NCBI GenBank assembly: GCA_031216445.1
Contig: CM062206.1
Coordinates: forward strand, 27,865,501 to 27,929,500
DNA length: 64,000 nt
Origin: Lateolabrax maculatus
Taxonomy: Eukaryota > Chordata > Actinopteri > Acropomatiformes > Lateolabracidae
Direction of reading: 5' to 3'
Part shown: piece after piece, positions 1-10,072 of the stretch
Layout of the letters: every line of letters begins with the position of its first letter
Numbering within the stretch: position 1 is the first letter of the stretch
Notes under the pieces: generated by a model
Database searches by the model: none
Told to the model about the DNA's origin: nothing
The model's input: only the letters and a program-made list of their open reading frames with translations
Made by a program: the position numbers and the translations under genes

Positions 1-1103
1 ACCTGTTTACATTTGTGTTTTGGGAAAACTTTTAATTATAGTAGTTATAATGTAGTACAAATACAAAACCCAAGGAGTGATGTTTTTCTGTGTTGGTTTA
101 AACCTTGGACTGATGCTCGCTTTGGGACACAAAAGCATTTGTTGTACTTTCAGTTTTGATCAGAAATGCAATGATTTTGCATGCACTGAAGTCCTGTAAT
201 TATCAGGTGTTTACCTGTTTAATATTGTGAGACTGTTACATGCATAGAATTAGCTCACAAAAATGTGGTTTTATTTTTGCCATGTCCATGTCATGTTCTA
301 CAGTCAAATCAAACCACAAGTTTGTTGTTTAGCTGCTGTTTTGTACTTGAATGTACAAGAAAGTGATACTTGGGAACAGAACACTTGAGGCTGAATAATA
401 GATTTAATGCATATTGTTATTACAATAGCCTAACAGACATAGATCACACTATGAGCAATTTTACAACTAGCTTTAAAATACATTAAATATGACAAGAGGA
501 TAGAGAACAGTCATTTTATTGTTTATTGTAAGGTTATTACATGAGTGATAAAACACACATTTTATATTGGAGAATTGGAATCAAAAGTAACAATATCGAA
601 CATTTATTGTTCAGTCTAGATCTGTCAGTGATGCAATTATTTTTTTAATAAATGTTGTAATGCAGCTGAACAAACCCAGTGAGTGTTCTTTTAAAGTATA
701 TGTTTGTGGTGTTTTTCCCTTTATTAGGTAATAACAGCTAAAATAGATAAGAAATGGGAGAAGGACAAGGACCCATTCAAGGAAATTGGTTTGTTTAATT
801 TAACTGAACTGAAATGAACTGAAAAAAAATGAGTGAGTAGTAAGTAGTAGGTATCATAATTCTAAGTGGGGTTAAATTTGTATCAAGCAGTCCACACAAA
901 ATGAAAAAATTAAGTTAACACTAAGCATGGCTATTAAGTTACATGAACTTTTTTTTTTTTTTTAGTTGTACTACTTGATTTGGTACTGCACACTTAAAAT
1001 AAACAAGCTTTTCTAACTCACTATTTTTAAGATTACTTTGCTTAATTTGCAACGAGTTTGCATACTTTTTTTAAGTAAGGTCAACTAATTAGATTTTACA
1101 GTG
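1..1103 (+). mobile_element. 3' end of a CACTA-like element (unit 0, cut by window start)
   Basis: Base 1 corresponds to about 5865 of the next unit, inside the 3' non-coding tail. The stretch holds the candidate terminal exon (728-817), a T-rich tract near 950 and the right terminus tttacagtg at 1095-1103, followed by the AGTA duplicate. No coding exon of the main gene block is left in it. Confidence 0.75.
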
Positions 1104-1972
1104 AGTATACGTACACACGTCTCCCGCAGAGCTATGTTGAAAGTCCCTCAATATTCAGTCGAGTATTGGCTAATGACCTGCAACACCTAGACGTGTCCAG
1201 TACAGTACTACAATATGTAGATGATCTCTTGATATGTAGCACCTCCAAAGCTCAATGTGCACAAGACTCAGTCTCAGCCCTGATGGCTTTAGAAAAGGGG
1301 GCTCACAAGGTGAGTAAAAATAAATTACAGTTTTGCCAGACACAGGTTGAATACTTAGGTAGACAACTCTGTGGCACTAAATGAGCTATAGTGCCCTCAC
1401 AAATTGAGGCAGTATCGAAAGCTCCCAAACCACAAACGGTGAGACACATGTCGTCATTTCTGCCATCTCAGCTTTACTAGAAGCCATACACCATCCAAAA
1501 GTGTTAGCCATCATTAAATGCGTAGCTCATCAAAAAACGAATTCCCTGATAGCTAAAGGCAACAACTTAGCAGATGAAGCCGCAAAACGCATAGCTACAC
1601 CCACCTGTATAGGACCACTGCTAGTAGCTGGAGATTGTGAACCACTGACAAACTTATATATATATGATATATATATATATATATATGAGCTATATATATG
1701 TGCTGCTATGTAATAGCAGCACAACATCAGGCAAGTCCATATGCACATTCTGTATGGGCAAAAAGGGGGGCAAGTATAATCACTGAAGAAGGTCCATCAC
1801 ATGGGCTATGGCGAAGTGCACATGGACATATTGTCCTCCCAACATCTTTGGTACAGGTTGCTACACGTAGTGCGCATGGTCAGGACCATTGCACAAGTGG
1901 GGAGGTGTTGAGACGCCTTCAAGCAGTCTGGTGGTCACCATTTTTCCGACCTGCGTTTGTAGCTGAGACAAT
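1104..1972 (+). mobile_element. ERV pol fragment: RT C-half, RNase H end, integrase N-end (junction 1, short)
   Basis: RT motif C reads YVDDLLICS at about 1216-1242, followed by the thumb-side VEYLGRQLCG. A deletion near 1450 joins this to the RNase H C-terminus (NNLADEAAKRIA). A (TA)n tract at 1655-1699 separates that from the integrase zinc-binding region (HGQDHCTSGEVLRRL). Coding then stops at the short-unit deletion, before any integrase catalytic residue. Class I (gamma/epsilon-like) ERV remnant, non-functional. Confidence 0.8.
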
Positions 1973-2092
1973 TTTGCAAGGAAGGTTTTTTTCTGTTGCT
2001 CTGGTATTTCAAGTCTGATACTGCATGTTAGTGTTTTTGTTTTTTGTTTCTATTTTGCCGGGCTTGATGCTAAAATGATCTTTTCTTTTCAG

Positions 2093-5000
2093 ATTTTTCA
2101 AGAAGACAAAAAACTTCCTATGCAGTGGTTGTGTAAGTACTGCACATTTTGTGCTGAAAAGAGGTGCTTCTTACTTAAGCATTACCGCTTAAAACACGGG
2201 TGCCACACTCGAATATCACCACTACCGTGCCTTTATAAGGAGTGCCTGTGCACATTTAAATCTTTCAATGCACTCAAAGTCCACTTATCAACATGGCACA
2301 CTCAAAAGGACCTGGGGAACGTGGGTGAAACTGCTTTCCATTGTCAGCTGTGTGACTTTGTGGAGCCTTGCACTGGAGCTGACTTTTTTACCCATTTACG
2401 AAGACATTTGAAGCTGAAGCAAAAGGTTTCCTGTCCATATCAAGGCTGTAGCTTTCAGAGCAATGTTTATTCAACCTTTAATGCACATAAAAGCAAAGAA
2501 CATCAAGACCACAATAAGATGGCATTCAAACCTGAAATTGTGTCACATAATGTACTTGAGGTACCTCCACCTAATATAAATATTCAACCTGAGGATAGTG
2601 CCCCTGAAACTGATCAGGTTGAGTTTGAGGTTACTGAGCTCAATGAAGATGTGGGAGACTTGGAGAGTCAGTTGGAACATAATGTAGCTGCTGTTTTTCT
2701 GAAAATGTCATCGATTCTTAACATCTCTGAAAATGCCCTGCAAGAAGTTATAGAGCAGATCAACCAAATTTATGTGCTTTCACAGCCATTGTTACATACC
2801 TCGGTTGGAAAAATACTAAATCAACATTGTGGAGATGTTGAGGACTCTTAAGTGAGTGAGATAGCTAAAGTATTTACTGAGAATAATGTATTCCTGAAAT
2901 TCACTTCTACTAGGGGGTCATTGTCAACCACTAGCAAGCGAACATCATACATTTGAAAAGAATTCTCAGTGGTGACGCCTATTGAGTTTGTCCTAAAAAA
3001 TGACAGGCAGACAGTTGTGTATATCCCCATACTAAAAATGCTGCAGACATTACTAAACAATGGAGAAATTTTAGATAAGGCCATGTCATCTGAGACAAAT
3101 TTGTCACAAGGATACAGATCTCACAGGGATGGTTACCGGTTTAAAGACAATTCTCTCTTGACAGAGGAAGAATTCAGGATTGCTCTTTTCTTGTACATAG
3201 ATGATTTTGAGGTGGCTAAGCCCTTGGGAACCTCCAGAAAGAAACACAAGCTGCCATCTACTGGGTACTTGGAAATCTACACCCTAAATATCGCTCCTCT
3301 CTTCATTCCATTCAGCTTGCTCTACTCATCATCGCTGAAGATGATATCAGGAAGTTGACTTTAAATGAGAGACCACAGTCTATTGAAGAATTAAAAGTGC
3401 AACTGGTAGATAAACTGTCACTGCAGTATGACTTTAAACTGCAGTATGAAGATCAAGACTTCCATAATGCCCTCTGCAATTTGACTGAAATAACTGATTT
3501 ACCTGAAAGAGCTACGCTCAAAATCATCCCTCTTGTGACTCTCCATTTAACCGCATTGTCATCACCCACCACAACATCAGACACTGAGTGCAGCACAGCA
3601 GACACTGAGATCCTGTCGACAGGAAGAGCATCACCATCGCTAAGACAACAGTGGCCAGATTTCTTTGACATACCCAATTTCTCAGTTGATGTTGACTATA
3701 GACTCAGACAGGCAGATCTTGCCTTTATGAAGGATGGAACACGTATGACTCTACCACGAGATATGAAGCATGACATACTAGAAAAGCTTGCTGAGACGAT
3801 GTACAGTTTCAAGGCTTACCCTAAAGATGATGACTTCAGCAGTGTTGCAAAAGCACTAATTAGCAAACACCCCTGCCTCACTGAGCCTGGACCACACAGA
3901 TGGTATGGCTGGAAAAACAGCCTTAAATTATCGCACAAAGCTTCAAAAAGCTGGATGTGAGGATGTAGCAATCAATGGAGGCAAAAGAAGTAAAGGCAAC
4001 CCAGAAGGAGAATCCTCAAGCAAGAATATCAAACGGCCAAAAAGAGGTGAAGCAAACTACCTACCTAACTTACCTGAAGGACATGATGAAACAAGCCTTG
4101 AAAATGCCAGAAAGGTTCTCGTGGAAGAAATGAAGAAGAAACAACCCAATGGCACTCTCATCTCACAAATGATGGACCAATCATTCCCACTACGCAGACA
4201 AGAAATTGTAGAAAAGGAACCTGCTGTACAGAACATTGTTGAACGATGGCCAGCACTCTTCACAGACAGGTAAACTATTTTTGTTCTCAACCAATAAAAT
4301 AATGCCTATCAAAAAGAAATTCAAGGTGTGTGGCTAGAAATCCAAACACACTTGTTGGAATGTTAACACTTCTGCCATCTCTCCATCCCTACCCACCCCT
4401 CTCTCTACTTTTCAGGTGTTTGCTGAGTTCAACAGAATCGCAAGTAAGAATCTTGAGGGAGACTTCTTTGAGGCTCTGGACCAGTATACCCCACGTTTCA
4501 TTGAACTTTTCAAAACAAGAAGGGGAACTGTTGGCCAGAAGCTCAGTGAGCTGATGCAGCACATGAGCTGGATGGTAAGTAGGTTAATTTTGCTTTTGAT
4601 CTGTGTGATAGTTCATCAATCAAGTTCTAAATGAGATGATCCAGCCCAACCTATTCTATTTCCTGTCTGACTTGTGCTTGTGCCTTGCAAATTACTCTGT
4701 TAACTGGTCTTTTCTCTCTCTGTGTATCATTAGACACCAGACGTGACAGTACTTCGCTCTGTTGTCCTCAAAGGCATTCCTATTTTACTTGGTGACGACT
4801 CCAGTGAATTCTTCAAGACATGCTCTGTAAGTACTTGCACATAAGAAAAAGTTTGGTCTGCATTAAAATAGAACTATATCTGTGCTGACATAGAAGATGT
4901 AATTTTATCTGCACAATATACAATATACATTTTGTACAGTGATTGATGTATTTTGTATGGCAATTCCTCCACAGCTAATCTGAGAGGTACTTAAACAGCC

Positions 5001-5618
5001 AGTAAATAAAAATGAAATTTGCCACATAAACGTTGTACACATTAATTAATTGTAAATCTAAGGAGCAGGAGTCCAGGCTGAAAAGTCAGTGTCACTGTTT
5101 AAGAATATATGGACCTTGTGGACCATAGCTTTAGTTTAATCATACCACATTTATTTTGTTGGTTATATTGTAACAATCCAGTGTGAACACATATTTAAAA
5201 CCATATTCCCTAGCAAATGCTTTCAACATTAAAAATGAATGTTTAGAAGAGCATAAATTGCCATGCTGAAGAATGTGTGTGTGTGTCTTTGTAGGGTACA
5301 GCGAGAGACGAGGCCCTAGAATGCACTGTCGGTGTGCTGACAGTTGTCAGTGAAGATAATCCTCATGAGGGTCCAAGTTCAGTAGACCTCCAGCCCATCT
5401 CCACTGCCATCATTCTGGAGGGAGGTATCATCATGGATCATATAAAAAAACTTGCCTCAGGCAGTTTGTCTGTTATTTGGGCTTACATATGCTTTGCATT
5501 TGGATTACCCAAAATGCATGGCAAATACACTCAACTTCATTCAGACTGTGATGCTTGGACTGGGAAAGAAAACCTCCCACCAAAACTGTTAACTTTGAAG
5601 AACAGTCTACTGGGTTAG
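2093..5618 (+). pseudogene. C2H2 / CACTA-transposase-like / PB1 / SAMD3-like pseudogene (unit 1)
   Basis: Four exons: 2093-4269, 4416-4574, 4734-4826 and 5295-5618, each with good GT/AG sites. In order: zinc fingers (2120-2505); a transposase-like block (2857-3325) with YIDDFEVAKPLGTSRKKHKL; a PB1-like block (3330-3540) with RKLTL and an acidic YEDQDF motif; WYGWKNSL (3901-3924); NYRTKLQKAGC (3926-3958); RWPAL; and a SAMD3-like C-terminus ending in LKNSLLG at 5618. Breaks: TAA 2849, TGA 2954, a shift near 3253-3256, a shift near 3925, and a phase mismatch between exons 1 and 2, since exon 1 ends two bases into a codon while exon 2 is open from its first base. The block from the finger region into the transposase looks like one ORF and the PB1-SAMD3 part like a second, joined at about 3325. 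Family assignment is from memory. Confidence 0.75.
2120..2851 (+). CDS. Four-finger C2H2 N-terminal ORF of the element gene (unit 1)
   Basis: 243 codons from ATG 2120 to TAA 2849-2851. The exon begins at 2093, after the acceptor ttttcttttcag. The upstream ATG at 2075 lies in the intron, and the spliced 5' exon carries stops in this frame, so 2120 is the likely start. Four C2H2 fingers are readable: C5/C8/H21/H26, C37/C42/H55/H60, C75/C78/H92/H96 and C105/C110/H123/H128. An acidic linker (about 140-185) and a predicted helical region (about 190-238) follow. Zinc fingers suggest nucleic-acid binding, perhaps at element ends (inference). The frame stays family-like after the TAA, so this is the front end of a once longer protein. 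It stays open in all nine units. Whether it is translated is unknown. Confidence 0.6.
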   Translation: MQWLCKYCTFCAEKRCFLLKHYRLKHGCHTRISPLPCLYKECLCTFKSFNALKVHLSTWHTQKDLGNVGETAFHCQLCDFVEPCTGADFFTHLRRHLKLKQKVSCPYQGCSFQSNVYSTFNAHKSKEHQDHNKMAFKPEIVSHNVLEVPPPNINIQPEDSAPETDQVEFEVTELNEDVGDLESQLEHNVAAVFLKMSSILNISENALQEVIEQINQIYVLSQPLLHTSVGKILNQHCGDVEDS

Positions 5619-6958
5619 ACCAGTAAAGAGCCATCAGCTGTCAGATAGCACTTTGTAAATTATGCAGCAGTTAATGTTCTCCTGTTATCAGAGAAAGTTT
5701 TATGCTTTCATGCAACTGAGCTGGCTTGTTTATGATCTCAAAAAAAAAAAAAATTCTATTAAAGTGTACCATGTTATGCTAGTATGCTAATGGTGGAAAT
5801 AGCGCCACCTTGTGTTGCAAAGAGTTGTTAGATAATGTTGTCAGAAAGGAACCTAGCAAGGTTGACCTGTTTACATTTGTGTTTTGGGAAAACTTTTAAT
5901 TATAGTAGTTATAATGTAGTACAAATACAAAACCCAAGGAGTGATGTTTTTCTGTGTTGGTTTAAACCTTGGACTGATGCTCGCTTTGGGACACAAAAGC
6001 ATTTGTTGTACTTTCAGTTTTGATCAGAAATGCAATGATTTTGCATGCACTGAAGTCCTGTAATTATCAGGTGTTTACCTGTTTAATATTGTGAGACTGT
6101 TACATGCATAGAATTAGCTCACAAAAATGTGGTTTTATTTTTGCCATGTCCATGTCATGTTCTACAGTCAAATCAAACCACAAGTTTGTTGTTTAGCTGC
6201 TGTTTTGTACTTGAATGTACAAGAAAGTGATACTTGGGAACAGAACACTTGAGGCTGAATAATAGATTTAATGCATATTGTTATTACAATAGCCTAACAG
6301 ACATAGATCACACTATGAGCAATTTTACAACTAGCTTTAAAATACATTAAATATGACAAGAGGATAGAGAACAGTCATTTTATTGTTTATTGTAAGGTTA
6401 TTACATGAGTGATAAAACACACATTTTATATTGGAGAATTGGAATCAAAAGTAACAATATCGAACATTTATTGTTCAGTCTAGATCTGTCAGTGATGCAA
6501 TTATTTTTTTAATAAATGTTGTAATGCAGCTGAACAAACCCAGTGAGTGTTCTTTTAAAGTATATGTTTGTGGTGTTTTTCCCTTTATTAGGTAATAACA
6601 GCTAAAATAGATAAGAAATGGGAGAAGGACAAGGACCCATTCAAGGAAATTGGTTTGTTTAATTTAACTGAACTGAAATGAACTGAAAAAAAATGAGTGA
6701 GTAGTAAGTAGTAGGTATCATAATTCTAAGTGGGGTTAAATTTGTATCAAGCAGTCCACACAAAATGAAAAAATTAAGTTAACACTAAGCATGGCTATTA
6801 AGTTACATGAACTTTTTTTTTTTTTTTAGTTGTACTACTTGATTTGGTACTGCACACTTAAAATAAACAAGCTTTTCTAACTCACTATTTTTAAGATTAC
6901 TTTGCTTAATTTGCAACGAGTTTGCATACTTTTTTTAAGTAAGGTCAACTAATTAGAT
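5619..6958 (+). other. 3' non-coding tail of the element
   Basis: After the final stop come an A13 run (5740-5753), ATTAAA at 5758 and AATAAA at 6511 (possible poly(A) signals), a T-rich run near 6813, then AAGTA-rich subterminal DNA leading to the right terminus. Apart from the candidate exon at 6592-6681 I see no coding. The 62-codon ORF near 5835 has no recognisable features. Equivalent tails close every unit. Confidence 0.6.
6592..6681 (+). other. Candidate orphan terminal exon in the 3' tail
   Basis: An acceptor-like run (ttttccctttattag) ends at 6591. The next 30 codons are open, lysine-rich and highly protein-like (IDKKWEKDKDPFKEI), ending in TGA at 6679-6681. The A/T-rich neighbours are not coding-like. 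It could be an alternative last exon or the remnant of another captured gene. I do not recognise it. Copies sit at 728-817 and 17942-18031 and in every other complete tail. Confidence 0.3.
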
Positions 6959-6967
6959 TTTACAGTG

Positions 6968-7533
6968 AGTATACGTACACACGTCTCCCGCAGAGCTATG
7001 TTGAAAGTCCCTCAATATTCAGTCGAGTATTGGCTAATGACCTGCAACACCTAGACGTGTCCAGTACAGTACTACAATATGTAGATGATCTCTTGATATG
7101 TAGCACCTCCAAAGCTCAATGTGCACAAGACTCAGTCTCAGCCCTGATGGCTTTAGAAAAGGGGGCTCACAAGGTGAGTAAAAATAAATTACAGTTTTGC
7201 CAGACACAGGTTGAATACTTAGGTAGACAACTCTGTGGCACTAAATGAGCTATAGTGCCCTCACAAATTGAGGCAGTATCGAAAGCTCCCAAACCACAAA
7301 CGGTGAGACACATGTCGTCATTTCTGCCATCTCAGCTTTACTAGAAGCCATACACCATCCAAAAGTGTTAGCCATCATTAAATGCGTAGCTCATCAAAAA
7401 ACGAATTCCCTGATAGCTAAAGGCAACAACTTAGCAGATGAAGCCGCAAAACGCATAGCTACACCCACCTGTATAGGACCACTGCTAGTAGCTGGAGATT
7501 GTGAACCACTGACAAACTTATATATATATGATA
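6968..7533 (+). mobile_element. ERV pol fragment: RT C-half and RNase H end (junction 2, long)
   Basis: Starts directly after the right transposon terminus. The RT C-half is open to a TGA at 7246-7248. Frame and continuity are then lost near 7315, where the RT connection region and most of RNase H are missing, and the RNase H C-terminal end resumes from about 7330. This is the downstream half of the RT whose upstream half is at 10073-10930. Confidence 0.8.
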
Positions 7534-7567
7534 TATATATATATATATATATATGAGCTATATATAT
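7519..7567 (+). repeat. (TA)n microsatellite inside the ERV remnant
   Basis: Alternating TA with one gatat and one gagc interruption, placed between RNase H and integrase coding. Length differs among copies: about 45 bp at 1655, longest near 36.47-36.53 kb, and uninterrupted at 54095-54138. Confidence 0.9.
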
Positions 7568-8510
7568 GTGCTGCTATGTAATAGCAGCACAACATCAGGC
7601 AAGTCCATATGCACATTCTGTATGGGCAAAAAGGGGGGCAAGTATAATCACTGAAGAAGGTCCATCACATGGGCTATGGCGAAGTGCACATGGACATATT
7701 GTCCTCCCAACATCTTTGGTACAGGTTGCTACACGTAGTGCGCATGGTCAGGACCATTGCACAAGTGGGGAGGTGTTGAGACGCCTTCAAGCAGTCTGGT
7801 GGTCACCATTTTTCCGACCTGCGTTTGTAGCTGAGACAATAAAAAAAGCCCTAAAAATGCTAGGAATCAAACAGAAGTTCAGATGTGTGTATCACCCACA
7901 GTCACAGAGAGTAGTGGAAAGGGCAAATGGCATGCTAAAAGCAAAACTTGCAAAAATTAGAGCAGACAGTCAGTATAAAATCAATTGGGTAGATGCATTG
8001 CCACTTGCTTTGATGGCTATACGAACACTAACTAACACTAACACTAAGCTAAGAGACTAACACATCTAATACCACACGAGGCACTTACAGGGAGACCGAT
8101 GCCGGTTCCCTTTTGTAGAGGGCCGTATGCGAGCAATGTGAACGAGAACTAACATGCTACCTACGACACCTAACGCAAATACACAAAGCTGTGCTCCAAC
8201 AGGTAAAAGCTGTGTCTGAGGACAGAGACGCTGACATTCCAGAGCAGCTAAGGAGAGTTGAACCTGGAGACTGGGTCTACGTAAAGGTGTTCAAACGAAA
8301 GTGGGACCAACCAAGGTGAGAAGGACCCTTTAAGGTTATCCTAACTACCCCAACTGCGCTGAAAGTAGAGGGTAAGAAATGTTGGTTCCATTTAAACCAT
8401 TGCTGCAGAGCGAGGGATCCAGGTGAGACAGCAAGGGCACAGCACGATCCAGAAAGGGACGGTGAAGCCTCCCAACTGGAAGATAGACAGCTTCAAGATC
8501 CAAGGACAAA
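7560..8510 (+). mobile_element. ERV integrase remnant (long unit, first copy)
   Basis: The zinc-binding N-terminus (HGQDHCTSGE) runs straight into FVAETIKKAL, so the segment with the first two catalytic acidic residues is deleted. The region of the third is present (YHPQSQRVVERANG). A stop at 8058-8060 and several frame changes follow. The C-terminal domain is recognisable near 8265-8410 (GDWVYVKVFKRKW and LTTPTALKVEG), a gammaretrovirus-type signature. Dead enzyme. Confidence 0.8.
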
Positions 8511-8777
8511 GATAATCACAGAGACTGGCTGAGAGGAGGAGTACCAGTAAACAACGTAATCACACTCACGTATATAAAGTCAGCTCAATACAATCAAACA
8601 TTGACATTAGGACCAGAAGGCATAAAAATAGACACGCATGTGGTTCACAGACAATGCCTAAAAGAAGGGACAGTGATGGTAGTGGTACAATGTTCACGAA
8701 ATCAATGCACATAGATAAACCTACATCAAACCATGACAGCTGAAGAAGCAACCAAATTGACCCAAATTTAAGTAAAA
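8511..8777 (+). other. Unassigned stretch between integrase and LTR
   Basis: Occupies the place of env. A partly open frame runs from about 8564 to a TAG near 8710, but I recognise no envelope motif. Env is deleted or decayed beyond recognition. The second copy is at about 55095-55361. Confidence 0.4.
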
Positions 8778-9234
8778 TGAGGTGTCTGAGCTGAGAGATG
8801 TCTCTCCCATGTGTGTCCAATGTTTAGATACTTGTGTGGATCCAATGTTTAGATACTTGTGTGGGAAATGTTTAGATAAGCCTATGTCCAAGGTCTGGCT
8901 ACTTTCATAGATGGGTGCCCCTTGGGGGTTGTTTTCCTAAAGTTCCAAAGAGATGAGATCAGTTTCAACCTGAACTATAGGTTCCACCTTCCCTTTCTGT
9001 AAAATAGCCATGTATGGTTATGAGGTTGGCTCTGAGCCTATCTTGTCACCACACATTAGCTATACCATGAGGCTTTAAAAGGTGTAGTTTGAGTGGAAAA
9101 CGGGGGAGATTCACATTGGCTTCGGATCTTCTCACAGGCAATCCATGGTGCTTGTTTTGACGCTGTACTTTTTGTAATAAACCTTTTTATACAACTAAGT
9201 CGGTGTCAGCGGAGATTCCTTCATCATCATCACA
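8778..9234 (+). mobile_element. ERV long terminal repeat (single LTR of the long unit, first copy)
   Basis: Starts TG (8778) and ends CA (9233-9234), about 457 bp. It holds a TATA-like tttaaaagg near 9073, AATAAA at 9176-9181 and a T/C-rich end, in the order expected for U3-R-U5, and lies after integrase. Exact ends are uncertain because no second LTR is present for comparison within the unit and no primer-binding site was recognised after it. Confidence 0.5.
8816..8878 (+). repeat. 25-bp tandem duplication in LTR U3
   Basis: Two 25-bp copies (8816-8840 and 8841-8865, one mismatch at the last base) and a 13-bp partial third. Short direct repeats in U3 often mark enhancer duplications in retroviral LTRs. 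The function here is inferred. Confidence 0.7.
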
Positions 9235-9243
9235 TCATCGCTA

Positions 9244-9861
9244 CAGAAGATACAACACAGCCAACCCGTCTCAGACAGCTAAGGTCGCAAAAGGAGGAAG
9301 CATTTAGGAGTGGAGACAGAAGCAGGTTCAAAGAGGCAAAGTACAGGTTTAGCAAGGAGGTGAGGGGAGCTAAACGACTGTATTCTGAGAAACTCCAACA
9401 CCAGTTCTCAGCCAAGGACTCTGCTTCTGTCTGGAAGGGGCTCAGAGAGCTCACCCATTACAAACCCAGAGCCCCCCACTCTGCTAACGACTTGCGCCTG
9501 TCCAACAATCTGAACAAGTTCTACTGTCGTTTCGAAAGACAATGGGACAGTCCAGACACAATCCCCTGGGACTCCATCCACCAGCCCCAGGCCACCAGCT
9601 TCACCTCTCCCACCACTGCAGGGGCCTGGGCCTCTCCACAACTTCAAACCTCAGAGGCCCCCTTCCCGTCCACAGTGACACCTCTCTCAATCCTGGAGAG
9701 GGATGTTAACAGACAATACAAGAGACAGAACCTCCACAAAGCAGCCGGGCCAGACTCTGTCTCTCCATCCACCCTGAAGCACTGTGCTGACCAGCTGTCT
9801 CTGGTGTTCACAGATATCTTTAACACTTCACTGGAGATATCCCACATACCAGCCTGCTTCA
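9244..9861 (+). mobile_element. Truncated LINE ORF2 fragment (first copy)
   Basis: Open frame with fish jockey/L2-type LINE features: a basic linker (FSKEVRGAKRLYSEKL), FYCRFERQWDSP, then the start of RT with KAAGPDSVSPSTLKHCADQL. It is cut before the catalytic RT motifs, at about 9861, where the frame turns into unrelated sequence and stops at 9893. Both ends are missing, so it is immobile. It sits between the LTR and the retroviral nucleocapsid/RT region, replacing gag. Clade assignment is from memory. Confidence 0.8.
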
Positions 9862-9893
9862 AATGTTCCAGCAAGAGATACTGTAAGACTTAG

Positions 9894-10072
9894 AGCACAC
9901 TGGCAGACGAAGAGAAAGACAAAAGACACTCACATATGTGCAGCCTGCAGTATACTGGATCCAATGGCCAGCTGACTCAGAACTTGCACACCAATGGAGT
10001 GTGTGAAAAGCCTGGATACAGAAAGAACTGCCCACAGCACAAGAACCACGACTGCCGCTGCACTGCACTCTG
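9894..10072 (+). mobile_element. Possible ERV nucleocapsid remnant
   Basis: One frame ending at the TGA at 10072 contains a zinc-knuckle-like VCEKPGYRKNCPQH. The rest of gag is not visible. Its place just before the RT half fits gag-pol order. Confidence 0.35.

Larger units (their letters stand above)
1973..6967 (+). mobile_element. 5'-truncated CACTA-like element (unit 1)
   Basis: It begins at the short-unit deletion junction (integrase bases end at 1972) and ends at the right terminus 6959-6967. The left terminus, promoter and two 5' exons are absent. The first 120 bp are leftover second-intron sequence ending in the acceptor at 2091-2092. Confidence 0.8.

Noticed and set aside
1698..2018. 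106-codon ORF across the integrase/intron junction
   Set aside because: A chimera of integrase N-end and intron sequence created by the 5.48-kb deletion. It begins in the (TA)n region without an ATG and is not a gene.
2075..2119. Upstream ATG extending the zinc-finger ORF to 258 codons
   Set aside because: It lies in the intron; the polypyrimidine tract and AG at 2091-2092 place the exon start at 2093, so ATG 2120 is the first usable start.
2849..2857. gtgagt after the TAA as a real splice donor
   Set aside because: The frame after the stop keeps family-like coding (SEIAKVFTENN), so these bases read as codons, not as an intron start. It cannot be fully excluded without cDNA.
2848..3084. Minus-strand ORF of 78 codons, repeated in every unit
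   Set aside because: Shadow of the plus-strand transposase-like frame; no family features.
8566..8820. Minus-strand 84-codon hydrophobic ORF
   Set aside because: Opposes the ERV direction, overlaps the LTR start and has no recognisable motif.
9235..9260. tRNA primer-binding site after the LTR
   Set aside because: The bases after the LTR end do not resemble the 3' end complement of a common primer tRNA, and the LINE fragment starts almost at once.
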